Positions 7,622 to 14,728 of a stretch of 24,658 nt of DNA are shown in pieces. Every line of letters begins with the position of its first letter. The first letter of the stretch is position 1. The notes below the pieces were generated by a model. That model saw only the letters and a program-made list of their open reading frames with translations. It was not told the DNA's origin and made no database searches. The DNA is from Thermoplasmatales archaeon ex4484_36. GTDB lineage: Archaea; Thermoplasmatota; Penumbrarchaeia; Penumbrarchaeales; EX4484-36. The translations under genes were made by a program, and so were the position numbers. The stretch covers positions 1 through 24,658 of the forward strand of contig NJDV01000022.1 in assembly GCA_002254765.1 (NCBI GenBank). Reading direction: 5' to 3'.

Positions 7622-7633
7622 GTCTATAAAAAA
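7622..7633 (-). promoter_or_regulatory. TATA-like box before the RecQ fragment
   Basis: Minus-strand CCTTTTTTATAGAC predicts a start near 7600, which is where the RQC frame begins to be open. It may be the original recQ promoter now joined to the 3' part of the gene. Confidence 0.3.
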
Positions 7634-7693
7634 GGATGGTGGAGAGGGGTAAGCAAAAGTACCCTCACAGGCCCGGTTGAATTTGTGAGAGGC

Positions 7694-8197
7694 TCAGAAC
7701 TTTCTGAACTTCTCCTTAGGTACCCCACAGACAGGACACCTCTCCGGGGGCTCCCCCATCACGGTGTAACCGCACACCGGGCAGATGTAAATAGGTTCAT
7801 CTCCAATGTCGCTACCGGCCTCTGCCTTCTCCTTCGCGTCCTTGTACATATTGGCGTGTATTCTCTCCGCCTCCAGGGCGTAAGTGGTGGACCGAACTGC
7901 ACCGGATTCACCCTGCATCTCCGCCGTAGCCCTATACACCGGATACATCTCCTCTATCTCAAAGGTCTCCCCCTCTATTCCGCTCTGCAGGTTCTCGGGG
8001 GTCTTTCCAAGATAGCCCAGCTCCCTAGCGTGGTTCCTGGCATGGACCAGCTCGGCATAGGATATCGCCCGAAATAGGCGGGAGATATTCTTAAACCCCT
8101 CACTCTCGGCAATCTCAGCAAATATGGCGTATTTCATGTGGGCCATGGACTCTCCAGCAAAGGCTTCCTCAAGAGCTTTCTTCGTCATCTTCTTCAT
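7694..8197 (-). CDS. Rubrerythrin
   Basis: Rubrerythrin is a cytoplasmic non-haem di-iron peroxidase that reduces hydrogen peroxide in anaerobes. The 167-residue protein is full length. A ferritin-like four-helix bundle (about 1-130) carries the diiron ligands in FAGESMAHMKYAIFAE, YAELVHARNH, PVYRATAEMQGE and YALEAERIHANMY. A C-terminal rubredoxin domain (about 133-165) has CPVCGY and CPVCGV binding one iron. The start ATG at 8197 has GAGGTGA before it. It is divergent from the ferritin remnant, and the RecQ fragment lies downstream, so the iron/peroxide genes face each other over a shared promoter region. Confidence 0.95.
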   Translation of the reverse strand: MKKMTKKALEEAFAGESMAHMKYAIFAEIAESEGFKNISRLFRAISYAELVHARNHARELGYLGKTPENLQSGIEGETFEIEEMYPVYRATAEMQGESGAVRSTTYALEAERIHANMYKDAKEKAEAGSDIGDEPIYICPVCGYTVMGEPPERCPVCGVPKEKFRKF

Positions 8198-8240
8198 TCT
8201 GTCACCTCAAAACAGTTCTACAGTGGAAGAATCCGCGGAA

Positions 8241-8251
8241 GGTTATAAATA
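8241..8251 (-). promoter_or_regulatory. TATA-box promoter of rubrerythrin
   Basis: The minus strand reads ACTTATTTATAACC over this stretch. It predicts transcription from about 8218, giving a short leader with GAGGTGA before the ATG at 8197. Confidence 0.45.
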
Positions 8252-8340
8252 AGTTCCCCCTTAAAAGCTTTTAAAAAACGCACAGTAAGCCCTTCCCTCC
8301 ACCTCAACAGAGATCCGTCTCTTTAATCTAACGGCTAAAC

Positions 8341-8350
8341 CTTTAAATCC
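8341..8350 (+). promoter_or_regulatory. TATA-box promoter of ferritin remnant
   Basis: CTTTAAATCC is preceded by a purine/A-rich BRE-like stretch (GGCTAAAC). It predicts a start near 8372, and GGTGAT (8372-8377) lies three bases before the ATG at 8381. The expression signals are intact although the gene is not. Confidence 0.45.
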
Positions 8351-8380
8351 TCCCACCTAGAGAGGCGGAACGGTGATAAA

Positions 8381-8576
8381 ATGCTGAGCGTGAAGACACT
8401 ACCAGTTCCTCCAGTGGTTTGTGAAAGAGCAGGTAGAAGAGGAGGCCAGCGCAAAGGAGGTCCTAGACAAGATTGAACTGTTGAGCGGGAGCCCCCACGG
8501 CATCTATATGCTGGACAGGGAGCTCGCTTCCAGGGCACCCGCACTGAGGGGACTGCTCACGCTCAATGAGGAGTGA
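8381..8576 (+). pseudogene. Ferritin remnant (start codons plus C-terminal third)
   Basis: From 8397 the frame reads [19 protein letters not shown], then VLDKIEL and [13 protein letters not shown], ending at the TGA at 8574-8576. This is the end of a non-haem ferritin, including the conserved FLxWFVxEQVEEE helix D motif. The 59 residues compare with about 165-175 for the family. The first codons of a ferritin-like start (ATG CTG AGC) remain at 8381, in a different frame, and a TGA at 8391 blocks read-through. About 110 codons carrying the ferroxidase residues of helices A-C have gone. Intact ferritin would store iron as a 24-mer shell. As written, no functional product is possible. Confidence 0.8.
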
Positions 8577-8773
8577 GCAGCCCTCCTCTGGCTCTCTTGA
8601 TAAATCAGTATGTAAAGTCCTCTGATTCCACCGATGAGCCCGGAGGAGAGATTTGTAAAAGGAGGACCTGGAGATAGAAATTCCCCACCCCGGAGGCTGA
8701 AGGTAAAGCTACAGGAGATAGAGGGAGGAGCTGGATATCTTTGAGGGATGGGACTGGCCTCCATAATAATTTT
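8577..8773. other. Gap with no gene I can support
   Basis: This 197-nt stretch separates the ferritin remnant from the convergent DUF4130 gene. The only plus-strand ORF with an ATG (8634, 35 codons, ending KVKLQEIEGGAGYL) resembles nothing I know and lacks a ribosome binding site. No hairpin or repeat stands out. Confidence 0.4.
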
Positions 8774-9415
8774 TCAGAGCAGACCATAGGATATATCCTT
8801 ATCGCCAGAACACTCCTCCTCTTTATTCTTGAGAAAATCGTCCAGTGTAACGTTCCCCGGGGTGCTTTTAAGTTTCAGTTTGACCTCTCTTCGGTACCTC
8901 TCAGGCATCCTCCTTTTGAACATCCCCAAATTTCTTCTCCGGGGTTCGTACTGGCTAAAGTAGTAAGACTCCCAGAGCACACTCCCCTCATCCTCCCTCC
9001 CTCCGCAGCCCAGCTCCCTTCTCAGAACCTTTATGGAACCTTTTACCTCCACCCTCAGGCGCCCCCTCTCGCTGAGAAGGGAGAGGCAAAAAGAGCGCTC
9101 ATCCCCCACAACTATCAGGTTCCCCGGGAAGCGATGAGCGAAGTGGTCCGCTAACATCTGTTTTATCCGGTGTTTAGGGCTTGCATATCCAACCAGAATC
9201 CCTCTCCGGGGCTCTTCAAACCTTATGAAACTTTTCAGGTAGTGGTACTCCGTCCCCACCTCCCGGATCATTCGTCTTATCCGTCTCACCTTCTCGTTCT
9301 CGGGCAGAAGAAGGTCGTCCTCAGAGATGCCCCGGGCCAGAAGTATGTCGGCCTGCCGTAAGTCTCTATGGCGCTTAAGGTAATTAATAGAACTCTCCCT
9401 CAACTCCCCCACCAC
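8774..9415 (-). CDS. DUF4130 / TIGR03915-type DNA-metabolism protein
   Basis: The 213-residue protein matches the DUF4130 family that accompanies the rSAM_link_UDG radical-SAM enzyme. Recognisable parts are VRRIRRMIREVGTEYHYLKS FIRFEE (about 43-68), the segment HFAHRFPGNLIVVGDERSF (about 90-108) and the C-terminal FKRRMPERYRREVKLKL. In many bacteria the family is fused or next to a uracil-DNA glycosylase-like domain. No such domain is seen in this window. It starts on a GTG that overlaps the 3' end of the radical-SAM gene by 16 nt, so the two are translationally coupled. The biochemical activity is unknown. The family name implies DNA repair or modification. Confidence 0.85.
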   Translation of the reverse strand: MVGELRESSINYLKRHRDLRQADILLARGISEDDLLLPENEKVRRIRRMIREVGTEYHYLKSFIRFEEPRRGILVGYASPKHRIKQMLADHFAHRFPGNLIVVGDERSFCLSLLSERGRLRVEVKGSIKVLRRELGCGGREDEGSVLWESYYFSQYEPRRRNLGMFKRRMPERYRREVKLKLKSTPGNVTLDDFLKNKEEECSGDKDISYGLL

Positions 9416-10593
9416 CTCAGCGTACTCTGTCTCCAGCCCCTGAGGAGGAGGTATGGCCAGGCCCTCTTCAGAGCTACTCCCAGTTCACTAAGTTCCTCCG
9501 GCGATTCTATTCTTCTCCGTTTTCTGATTCTGATTATTCTCCCTGCGCTTACAGGTCCTATCCCGGGGACAGTGAGGAGCTCCTTAAAAGAGGCGGTATT
9601 GGGGTCAACAGGGCCGTCAAGTAGGCACTCTGCAAGTCTCTTCTTGGGATCCTCCGCTGGGAGGTAGCCCTCATCGTCAAATACGCAGAACAGCTCCTTC
9701 TCAGAGAAACCGTAAACCCTGTGGAGCCAATCCAACTGATAGTGTCTTTTCTCCCTCTGAAGAGGTACAGACTCACGCCCTTCAAAGGGGGTCCCTTCAA
9801 TAGAAGTGAAGGCGGAGTAGTAGACTCTCCTAACTCCCATCTTCCTGTATTCATAGACTGCTCTCCTGAAAATATCAAGGTCCCTCTCCTCTGCTCCCCC
9901 CACTATCATCTGGGTGGTGTGCCCCGCAGGGAGAGGGGTTCTTCTCATCTCCTCTCTTATAAAGCTCTGCCTTCTCAAGATATCTGTCAGGTAGTCCTTG
10001 CTGGGGCTTATCTCCCCCATGGTGGAGCTGGATACAGTCTCTATGTTTATGCTCACCCTGTCCGCAAGCTCCATGGCCCTTCTGATGTGATCCCTTCCTA
10101 CCCCGGGGAGTATCTTCAGGTGCACATAACCTTCAAAACCGTACTTTCCTCTTAGAAGTTCCACGGCTTCTATCATCTCCTCCATGGTCCTCTCCTCATC
10201 CCTCCCAACACCGGAACTTAAGAAGAGACCCTCGATATAGTTCTCCTTATAGAGTTTCAGAACTATTTTCGCCAGCTCCTCAGGAGTGAAGGAGTATTTC
10301 CCGCATCCCCTACTCATGGCCCCGTTGGGGCAGTAGTAGCAGCTGTGAGTGCAGGCGTTGGTATAGAGGGTCTTGAAGAGGCTCACACACCTCCCATCAG
10401 GAGTAAAAGCCTGACAGACCCCTGGGAAGGACACTGCACCAATGCGTCTGAATCCCGAGACACTCCTACTGCTGGAAGTGGAGGCACAAACATCATGCCT
10501 GCTCCCCCTGCCAAGCGCGCTCACCTTGGCCTGAAGCTCCACGTCTAAAGCAGTGGAGGAAGAGAGATGCCCCAGTTTATCTGCTCCATTCAC
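9400..10593 (-). CDS. Radical-SAM protein of the rSAM_link_UDG family (TIGR03916) with C-terminal helix-hairpin-helix
   Basis: The radical-SAM cluster CTHSCYYC (CxxxCxxC) comes early, preceded by the family marker GVCQAFTPDGRCVSLFK. Family features follow: LFLSSGVGRDEERTMEEM, GYVHLKILPG, RVSINIETVS and GGAEERDLDIF. The C-terminus is a helix-hairpin-helix (DPNTASFKELLTVPGIGP...AGRIIRIRK), expected to hold DNA non-specifically. The enzyme is assigned by family to putative DNA modification or repair, and the substrate is unknown. Starts at TTG 10614 or GTG 10593 are possible. A TATA box centred near 10621 favours a leaderless GTG at 10593. The partner DUF4130 gene overlaps its end. Confidence 0.88.
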   Translation of the reverse strand: MNGADKLGHLSSSTALDVELQAKVSALGRGSRHDVCASTSSSRSVSGFRRIGAVSFPGVCQAFTPDGRCVSLFKTLYTNACTHSCYYCPNGAMSRGCGKYSFTPEELAKIVLKLYKENYIEGLFLSSGVGRDEERTMEEMIEAVELLRGKYGFEGYVHLKILPGVGRDHIRRAMELADRVSINIETVSSSTMGEISPSKDYLTDILRRQSFIREEMRRTPLPAGHTTQMIVGGAEERDLDIFRRAVYEYRKMGVRRVYYSAFTSIEGTPFEGRESVPLQREKRHYQLDWLHRVYGFSEKELFCVFDDEGYLPAEDPKKRLAECLLDGPVDPNTASFKELLTVPGIGPVSAGRIIRIRKRRRIESPEELSELGVALKRAWPYLLLRGWRQSTLRWWGS

Positions 10594-10614
10594 AGGGAAT
10601 AATCCACTCAACAA

Positions 10615-10628
10615 GTATTTTAATAAAC
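10615..10628 (-). promoter_or_regulatory. TATA-box promoter of the radical-SAM/DUF4130 operon
   Basis: Minus-strand GTTTATTAAAATAC predicts a start near 10595, directly at the GTG at 10593. That suggests a leaderless transcript. Confidence 0.4.
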
Positions 10629-10654
10629 ACTAAGGGGGTGGGTGAAAGATATCC

Positions 10655-10664
10655 CTTTAAATAC
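10655..10664 (+). promoter_or_regulatory. TATA-box promoter of SDR/metallo-hydrolase operon
   Basis: CTTTAAATAC lies about 35 bp before the ATG at 10694. The ribosome binding site GGTGGTGAG is at 10682-10690. Confidence 0.45.
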
Positions 10665-10693
10665 GACCAGGAAGTTTTCGCGGTGGTGAGCAT

Positions 10694-11260
10694 ATGAAAA
10701 TAGACTTAAGGGGAAAGCTTGCCCTGGTTACGGGTTCCTCAAAGGGCATCGGGTTCGGTGTAGCCAAGGTGCTCTCCGGGTGCGGTACCGATTTGATCCT
10801 GCTCTCAAGGCTTCTTCTGTACCCCCCGGTGTTTCTCACCCTAGCACTTCTGCCCGGGATGAAGAAGAAAGAGTGGGGTAGGATCACATACCTGACAAGC
10901 GTCGCCATAAAGGAGCCCATAGAGGGGCTCACATTAAGCAACGTGGTCAGGATTTCCACGGCGGGCCTTGTGAGAGACCTTGCAAGGGATGTCGCACCCC
11001 ACGGGATAACGGTCAACGGCATAATGCCGGGAATGATAGACACCGAGAGGTTAAGGGAGCTTGCTGAAGAGAGGGCAACGGCCAGGGGAATCTCCGCAGA
11101 GAAGGTTTTAGAGGGGTTCGCCTCGGAGATACCCACAGGAAGACTGGGTGGCCCGGAGGAGATCGGATACCTTGCTGCCTATCTAGCGAGCGACTACGCC
11201 TCCTACATATGCGGCAGCATGATACCGGTTGATGGGGGAAGACTGAAGTCCTCTCTGTGA
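10694..11260 (+). CDS. Short-chain dehydrogenase/reductase with an internal in-frame loss
   Basis: The N-terminus has the cofactor motif TGSSKGIGFG (14-23) and LILLSR (33-38). The second half (GRITYLTSVAIKEPIEGLTL SNVVRISTAGLVRDLA, then ITVNGIMPGMI, GRLGGPEEIGYLAAYLAS and IPVDGGRL) matches an SDR subfamily in which the usual YxxxK is replaced by SNxxR. Between LILLSR and LLLYPPVFLT about 60-70 residues are missing. They should carry the rest of the beta-alpha fold and the NAG motif, so 188 residues are found where about 250-265 are usual. The gap keeps the frame. A functional Rossmann fold seems unlikely. GGTGGTGAG before the ATG supports the start, and the metallo-hydrolase follows after 3 nt. 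Confidence 0.85.
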   Translation: MKIDLRGKLALVTGSSKGIGFGVAKVLSGCGTDLILLSRLLLYPPVFLTLALLPGMKKKEWGRITYLTSVAIKEPIEGLTLSNVVRISTAGLVRDLARDVAPHGITVNGIMPGMIDTERLRELAEERATARGISAEKVLEGFASEIPTGRLGGPEEIGYLAAYLASDYASYICGSMIPVDGGRLKSSL

Positions 11261-11263
11261 GGG

Positions 11264-11962
11264 ATGCCCGTGGAGGTGTACCTCATCTGTCACAGCACCG
11301 CTGTAGTGGCATGCGGTGAGATGACGCTCCTCTTCGACTATTCTGAGAAGGTTTGCGGGAGGGCGGTGAGGGAACTGACAGTTAGAGCCCTCTCCGGGAG
11401 AAGCACGGTGGCCCTTTTCTCTCATGCCCACGGTGACCATTTCGATATTGCAGTCCGGACCCTCCCCGGGGTGGAGCTCTTCGTCCTACCCCCTGATGTC
11501 CCAGAGAGCGAAGAAAAGCTGCTCACCCCCTCCATAAAGGTCAAGGTGCGGGATGAAAGAGAGCTCCCCGGGGGACTCTCCTTGAAGACATATCCAAGCA
11601 CCGACGAGGGGGTGGCCTATCTCATTGAAGGGCCGAATGGTGGTAGGGTCTTCTTCGCAGGCGACCTTGCACTGTGGGCCTGGCCCGGGGATGAGGAGGA
11701 AGATATAAGGAAGGCTATAGAGGAATGGAAGAGCATTTTGAAGGAGGTTTCAAAAGAGTTGGTGGACGTGGCGTTCCTTGTGGCGGATCCGAGGCTACCG
11801 CACCTGGGAGGGTTTGAAGAGGCTCTGGACGCATTAAAGCCCAGGCATGCATTCCCCATACACAACTTCGGGAATCTTGAATACTTAAAGAGGCTTTGGA
11901 GGGAAGGGGTGCACGTCCCCACCTCTTTGGGGGAGAAATTCCGCCTCATCCTCCCTTTTTAG
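11264..11962 (+). CDS. UlaG-like metallo-beta-lactamase-fold hydrolase
   Basis: This is a complete 232-residue MBL-fold protein. The metal motif is HAHGDH (54-59), followed by the STDEGVAYLIEG strand pair, FFAGDLALW with a metal-bridging Asp at about 139, and a late His in FPIHNFGN near the C-terminus. The layout resembles the UlaG/YtnP-like 'MBL fold metallo-hydrolase' group. The substrate is unknown, and a phosphoester or lactone is likely. It begins three bases after the SDR stop (GAGGG before the ATG), so the two form an operon. A run of eight T residues at 12012-12019 may end the transcript. Confidence 0.85.
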   Translation: MPVEVYLICHSTAVVACGEMTLLFDYSEKVCGRAVRELTVRALSGRSTVALFSHAHGDHFDIAVRTLPGVELFVLPPDVPESEEKLLTPSIKVKVRDERELPGGLSLKTYPSTDEGVAYLIEGPNGGRVFFAGDLALWAWPGDEEEDIRKAIEEWKSILKEVSKELVDVAFLVADPRLPHLGGFEEALDALKPRHAFPIHNFGNLEYLKRLWREGVHVPTSLGEKFRLILPF

Positions 11963-11994
11963 AGCGAAAATGTGGTTTTTAGCAGGCCACAACG

Positions 11995-12004
11995 CTTATA
12001 TAAG
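11995..12004 (+). promoter_or_regulatory. Palindromic TATA element CTTATATAAG
   Basis: This is a perfect 10-bp palindrome downstream of the metallo-hydrolase. Together with CTTATATAC at 12028-12036 it could drive a short transcript starting near 12022 or 12058 and running into the hairpins at 12070-12213. Confidence 0.35.
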
Positions 12005-12057
12005 GCTACGATTTTTTTTCAACTTTTCTTATATACTCTCCTTTAATTCCTATCAAT

Positions 12058-12215
12058 ACGGCGGGAAAAGATGCCTCCTTTCAAGGCATGCCCCCTAACA
12101 TCAGGCCCCTCCTGTGTTTAAGCCCCCCTTGAAAGGAGGTATCCCTGCTAATAAAACCTCTATTAGGAATGCGGGAATAAGGTTGTGCCCTTTTTTTGCC
12201 CCCGGGCACAACCAC
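12058..12215 (+). ncRNA. Candidate structured RNA with two hairpins
   Basis: No protein frame is apparent here. A 17-bp stem pairs GATGCCTCCTTTCAAGG (12070-12086) with CCTTGAAAGGAGGTATC (12127-12143), with one G-U. Inside its 40-nt loop, AACATCAGG and CCTGTGTT can form a second, smaller hairpin. A further perfect 10-bp stem, GGTTGTGCCC (12181-12190) with GGGCACAACC (12204-12213), has a T-rich loop. Two TATA boxes precede the region, and the next gene has its own TATA box at 12231. It could be a small RNA or a pair of terminators. I recognise no known RNA family. The strand is assumed from the TATA boxes. Confidence 0.4.
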
Positions 12216-12230
12216 TCATCTTCTAAGAAT

Positions 12231-12242
12231 CTTTAAATAGGG
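12231..12242 (+). promoter_or_regulatory. TATA-box promoter of second surface-protein gene
   Basis: CTTTAAATAGGG predicts a start at about 12261. That leaves a 26-nt leader with AAAGGTCAGGTAAGT before the ATG at 12288. A leaderless TTG at 12261 is the alternative. Confidence 0.45.
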
Positions 12243-12287
12243 TGGTAGGATAAGAATAACTTGGACAAAGGTCAGGTAAGTGGGTCT

Positions 12288-14231
12288 ATGAGATGCCACG
12301 CCTCTAAAGAAAGGCTTAATGCGATTCCAGCTATGCTTCTTATGTTCCTGATAGCCATTATTCCATTTCTAAGCGAAGGCACCTCTATTGAGGAGAGCCG
12401 GGAGGGCGGGAGTAGCTCTTTCGTAGCAGATGGCGTCTATATCAGCATAGGCTCCACCGACGAGAATACCGTCTATCCCCTCTACCCGTACAACCTCACT
12501 CTGACCTTTGAGATGTTGGACCCATCCGAGCTTTACCTTACCTTCACCCACGTGCGCTATTCTATCACCATAAGAGGCGGATTTCTGCGCTCCTTTATCC
12601 TTGATACCTCAGAGGCGGAAGGTTTCTTAACCATACCTCAGGAGAGCGTGAAGCTCCTCTCCCAGCAGGGCTCATGGATGCTCAACTTCACCTTCATTCC
12701 CCACTGGGAGATGGCAGAGGGCAATTACAGCCTGGTGCTCAAACTGACAAACTCAACGGGGGGCAGCAGGGAGTACCTCTTCAGAGATGCGTTCTACCTC
12801 TCCAAGAAAATAATGATATACTGGCAGGGAGGTGTTCTCAACGAGAGAGGCGAGGATGTGTCAAGGGGATGGGTGAGGGGTAGGGAGAAGATAACGCTGA
12901 GGGACATAAGGCTCTACCACCTTAAGGCGAACGGTAATGTAAGCTCTTTCTACAGCCGCATGAAGGACTTCAACTTCACCCTGCTCTCCTCTTCTTTAAC
13001 CAACTGGAGGTGGTGGATCAAGGACTCTGTCCCCTTCTCCGGAAGCTTTGACCTCACGCTTGTAACCCCTTCAACTACTGGCATACTCGACTGTGCCCTC
13101 TCTATGGATAACCTTCCTGACGGTGCCACTCTCTCAGAAGACCTAACCTTTAAGCTGAGGGTGGACTCCAAACCCCCGGAGGTTAGATTCCTGGGGTTTG
13201 AAAGGGAGGGGGACCACATCAACTTCACTTTCTCCGCGGAGGACCCCCATGCTGGTATCGACGGCGGATCCATTTCTGCGAGGGTTTTCAGGCAGAGTGG
13301 TGACGCTTTATTACCCGTCCCGGGGAAGGTCACCTACATTGACGGAACCATAAGGGTAGCCGCCCGGGACGAAGGAGGGGGGTATTATTCTGTTGAAACT
13401 GGTGTGGAGGATACCGCTGGCAACGCTCAGAAGATCAATATAACTGTGATAGTGTCCGATGGGGAGCTCTACGATATAGCGGTTGACGGCCTGAGATTGC
13501 TGGACCTCCCCGTCTTGAATCGGAGCGCAAGAGGGGAGGTCACCATCCGCAACCTTGGCGGGCCCTTAACTGGAGGTCAGTTGAACGTCTGGCTTGATGA
13601 GGAGATTATATACTCAAAGAGACTCCCCTCCCTCTCCCAGGGGGATGTCCTGCGATACACATTCTCCTTCCCATGCGGAGAAGAGGAGAGGACGTTAAAA
13701 GCGAACGTGAGAATCCTGGGCGAGGAGGTGGACAGTAACCTTAAGAACAACGAGCTCTCTATGAAGGTCAAAGGTGTATTCGTGGATGTGGGGCTGAGAG
13801 AGGCTAGCGCTGTGGAGGGCGAGGGGAAGGTGAGGGTCAACGCCACGGTGTACTACGAGGGTGTAGAGACCCTCCCAGGGATCAGATACCAGGTGCTTTA
13901 CGATGAGGTACTCATAGTGGACGGAAACACTCCTGCCATCCAGCCAGGGGAGGAAACGGAGATATCCGTATCTGTATTCCCCTCCCTCAGATATAGCCAG
14001 ATCAGGATAGTTCTGGACCCTGAAGGAGAGCTCCCCGAGAGCGAAGAGGGGAACAACGAGGTGACACTTCCCAACCCCTGCCTAATTGAAGAGCCCCGGG
14101 AGGATATTCCTTCTGAGGACGGCGGCACTACGGATGATCCCCTCCCTGCTGAGGAAGACAGCCCCGGGGAGGAAGAGTCCCAAGCACCTGCAGAGAATGA
14201 CAGAGGAGATCCTCAGGAAGGGGGAGCATGA
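12288..14231 (+). CDS. Secreted multi-domain surface protein with Ig-like and CARDB domains and an acidic C-terminal tail
   Basis: Numbered from the ATG at 12288, a signal peptide covers about residues 12-30 (AIPAMLLMFLIAIIPFLSEG). A large beta-rich, glycosylation-prone ectodomain follows with many NxS/T sites. An Ig-like module starts at PPEVRFLGFE, and two CARDB-like domains come after it (LYDIAVDGLRLL...EVTIRNLGG; VFVDVGLREASAV...). The last 45 residues are acidic and proline-rich (EEPREDIPSEDGG...), a typical wall or stalk linker. A membrane helix would be expected next, but the frame ends at 14231 with QEGGA. The winged-helix frame starts inside this tail. The same PPxVRFLGxE module occurs in the last gene of the window (about 24355-24390). 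The role is probably an external sensor or surface-layer protein, and the ligand is unknown. Confidence 0.75.
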   Translation: MRCHASKERLNAIPAMLLMFLIAIIPFLSEGTSIEESREGGSSSFVADGVYISIGSTDENTVYPLYPYNLTLTFEMLDPSELYLTFTHVRYSITIRGGFLRSFILDTSEAEGFLTIPQESVKLLSQQGSWMLNFTFIPHWEMAEGNYSLVLKLTNSTGGSREYLFRDAFYLSKKIMIYWQGGVLNERGEDVSRGWVRGREKITLRDIRLYHLKANGNVSSFYSRMKDFNFTLLSSSLTNWRWWIKDSVPFSGSFDLTLVTPSTTGILDCALSMDNLPDGATLSEDLTFKLRVDSKPPEVRFLGFEREGDHINFTFSAEDPHAGIDGGSISARVFRQSGDALLPVPGKVTYIDGTIRVAARDEGGGYYSVETGVEDTAGNAQKINITVIVSDGELYDIAVDGLRLLDLPVLNRSARGEVTIRNLGGPLTGGQLNVWLDEEIIYSKRLPSLSQGDVLRYTFSFPCGEEERTLKANVRILGEEVDSNLKNNELSMKVKGVFVDVGLREASAVEGEGKVRVNATVYYEGVETLPGIRYQVLYDEVLIVDGNTPAIQPGEETEISVSVFPSLRYSQIRIVLDPEGELPESEEGNNEVTLPNPCLIEEPREDIPSEDGGTTDDPLPAEEDSPGEEESQAPAENDRGDPQEGGA

Positions 14232-14712
14232 GATTCTGAGGAGGGAGGCGCTGAAATACCGCCTCCTTACCCTCTTCTTCCCGCTATACTCAAAGCTGAA
14301 GCGGGAGAAGATAGAGAGCGGGATTAGGTGGGAGATCTTGGGGTACTTAAAGGCAAAGCCCTACGCCACCTTCTCCGACATAAAGAAAGACCTTGGTCTC
14401 ACAAACGGCACGCTGATACACCACCTGAGGATCCTTGAGAGGGAGGAGCTCGTGAGGTCTAGGAAAGTGGGAAAATACAAGGTCTTCTACCCCATTGACA
14501 GGAAGATGCCGGAGGACTTCAACTACCTCTCCCCGGTCAAGAGAAAGATACTTCAGTACATCATGGACCACCCGGGAGCGGTCCAGAAGAGCATAGCAAG
14601 GCTCCTTGGGAAGTCCCCTACAGACCTGAACTACCACTTAAACGAACTTTACCGCATGGGTCTTATAAGAAAGAAAAGAGAGGGGAAGTTTGTGAAGTAC
14701 TACCCCCTCTGA
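14197..14712 (+). CDS. Tandem winged-helix transcriptional regulator (cytoplasmic half of a probable receptor)
   Basis: From the ATG at 14197 the 171-residue product has a juxtamembrane-like segment ALKYRLLTLFFPLYSKLKRE. The first winged helix follows (SGIRWEILGYLKAKPYATFS...TNGTLIHHLRILEREELV), then a second (LSPVKRKILQYIMDHPGAVQ...DLNYHLNELYRMGLIRKK). In relatives I recall, a membrane helix precedes 'KYRLLxLxxPLY'. Here the overlap with the surface protein is 35 nt in another frame and only a short hydrophobic stretch is visible, so the protein may be soluble or may be the detached half of a receptor. It ends 16 nt before MCM, so it may share or regulate that operon. DNA binding is very likely and the targets are unknown. 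Confidence 0.82.
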   Translation: MTEEILRKGEHEILRREALKYRLLTLFFPLYSKLKREKIESGIRWEILGYLKAKPYATFSDIKKDLGLTNGTLIHHLRILEREELVRSRKVGKYKVFYPIDRKMPEDFNYLSPVKRKILQYIMDHPGAVQKSIARLLGKSPTDLNYHLNELYRMGLIRKKREGKFVKYYPL

Positions 14713-14728
14713 AAGGGGAGGTGGATGG

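Noticed and set aside
8634..8741. 35-codon plus-strand ORF after the ferritin remnant
   Set aside because: No ribosome binding site and no similarity I can name. Too short to support.
11963..12260. tRNA gene in the gene-free stretch
   Set aside because: The hairpins do not fold as a cloverleaf and no T-loop GTTCRA motif is seen.
12950..13333. Antisense ORF inside the second surface protein
   Set aside because: No family resemblance or start signals; a shadow ORF.
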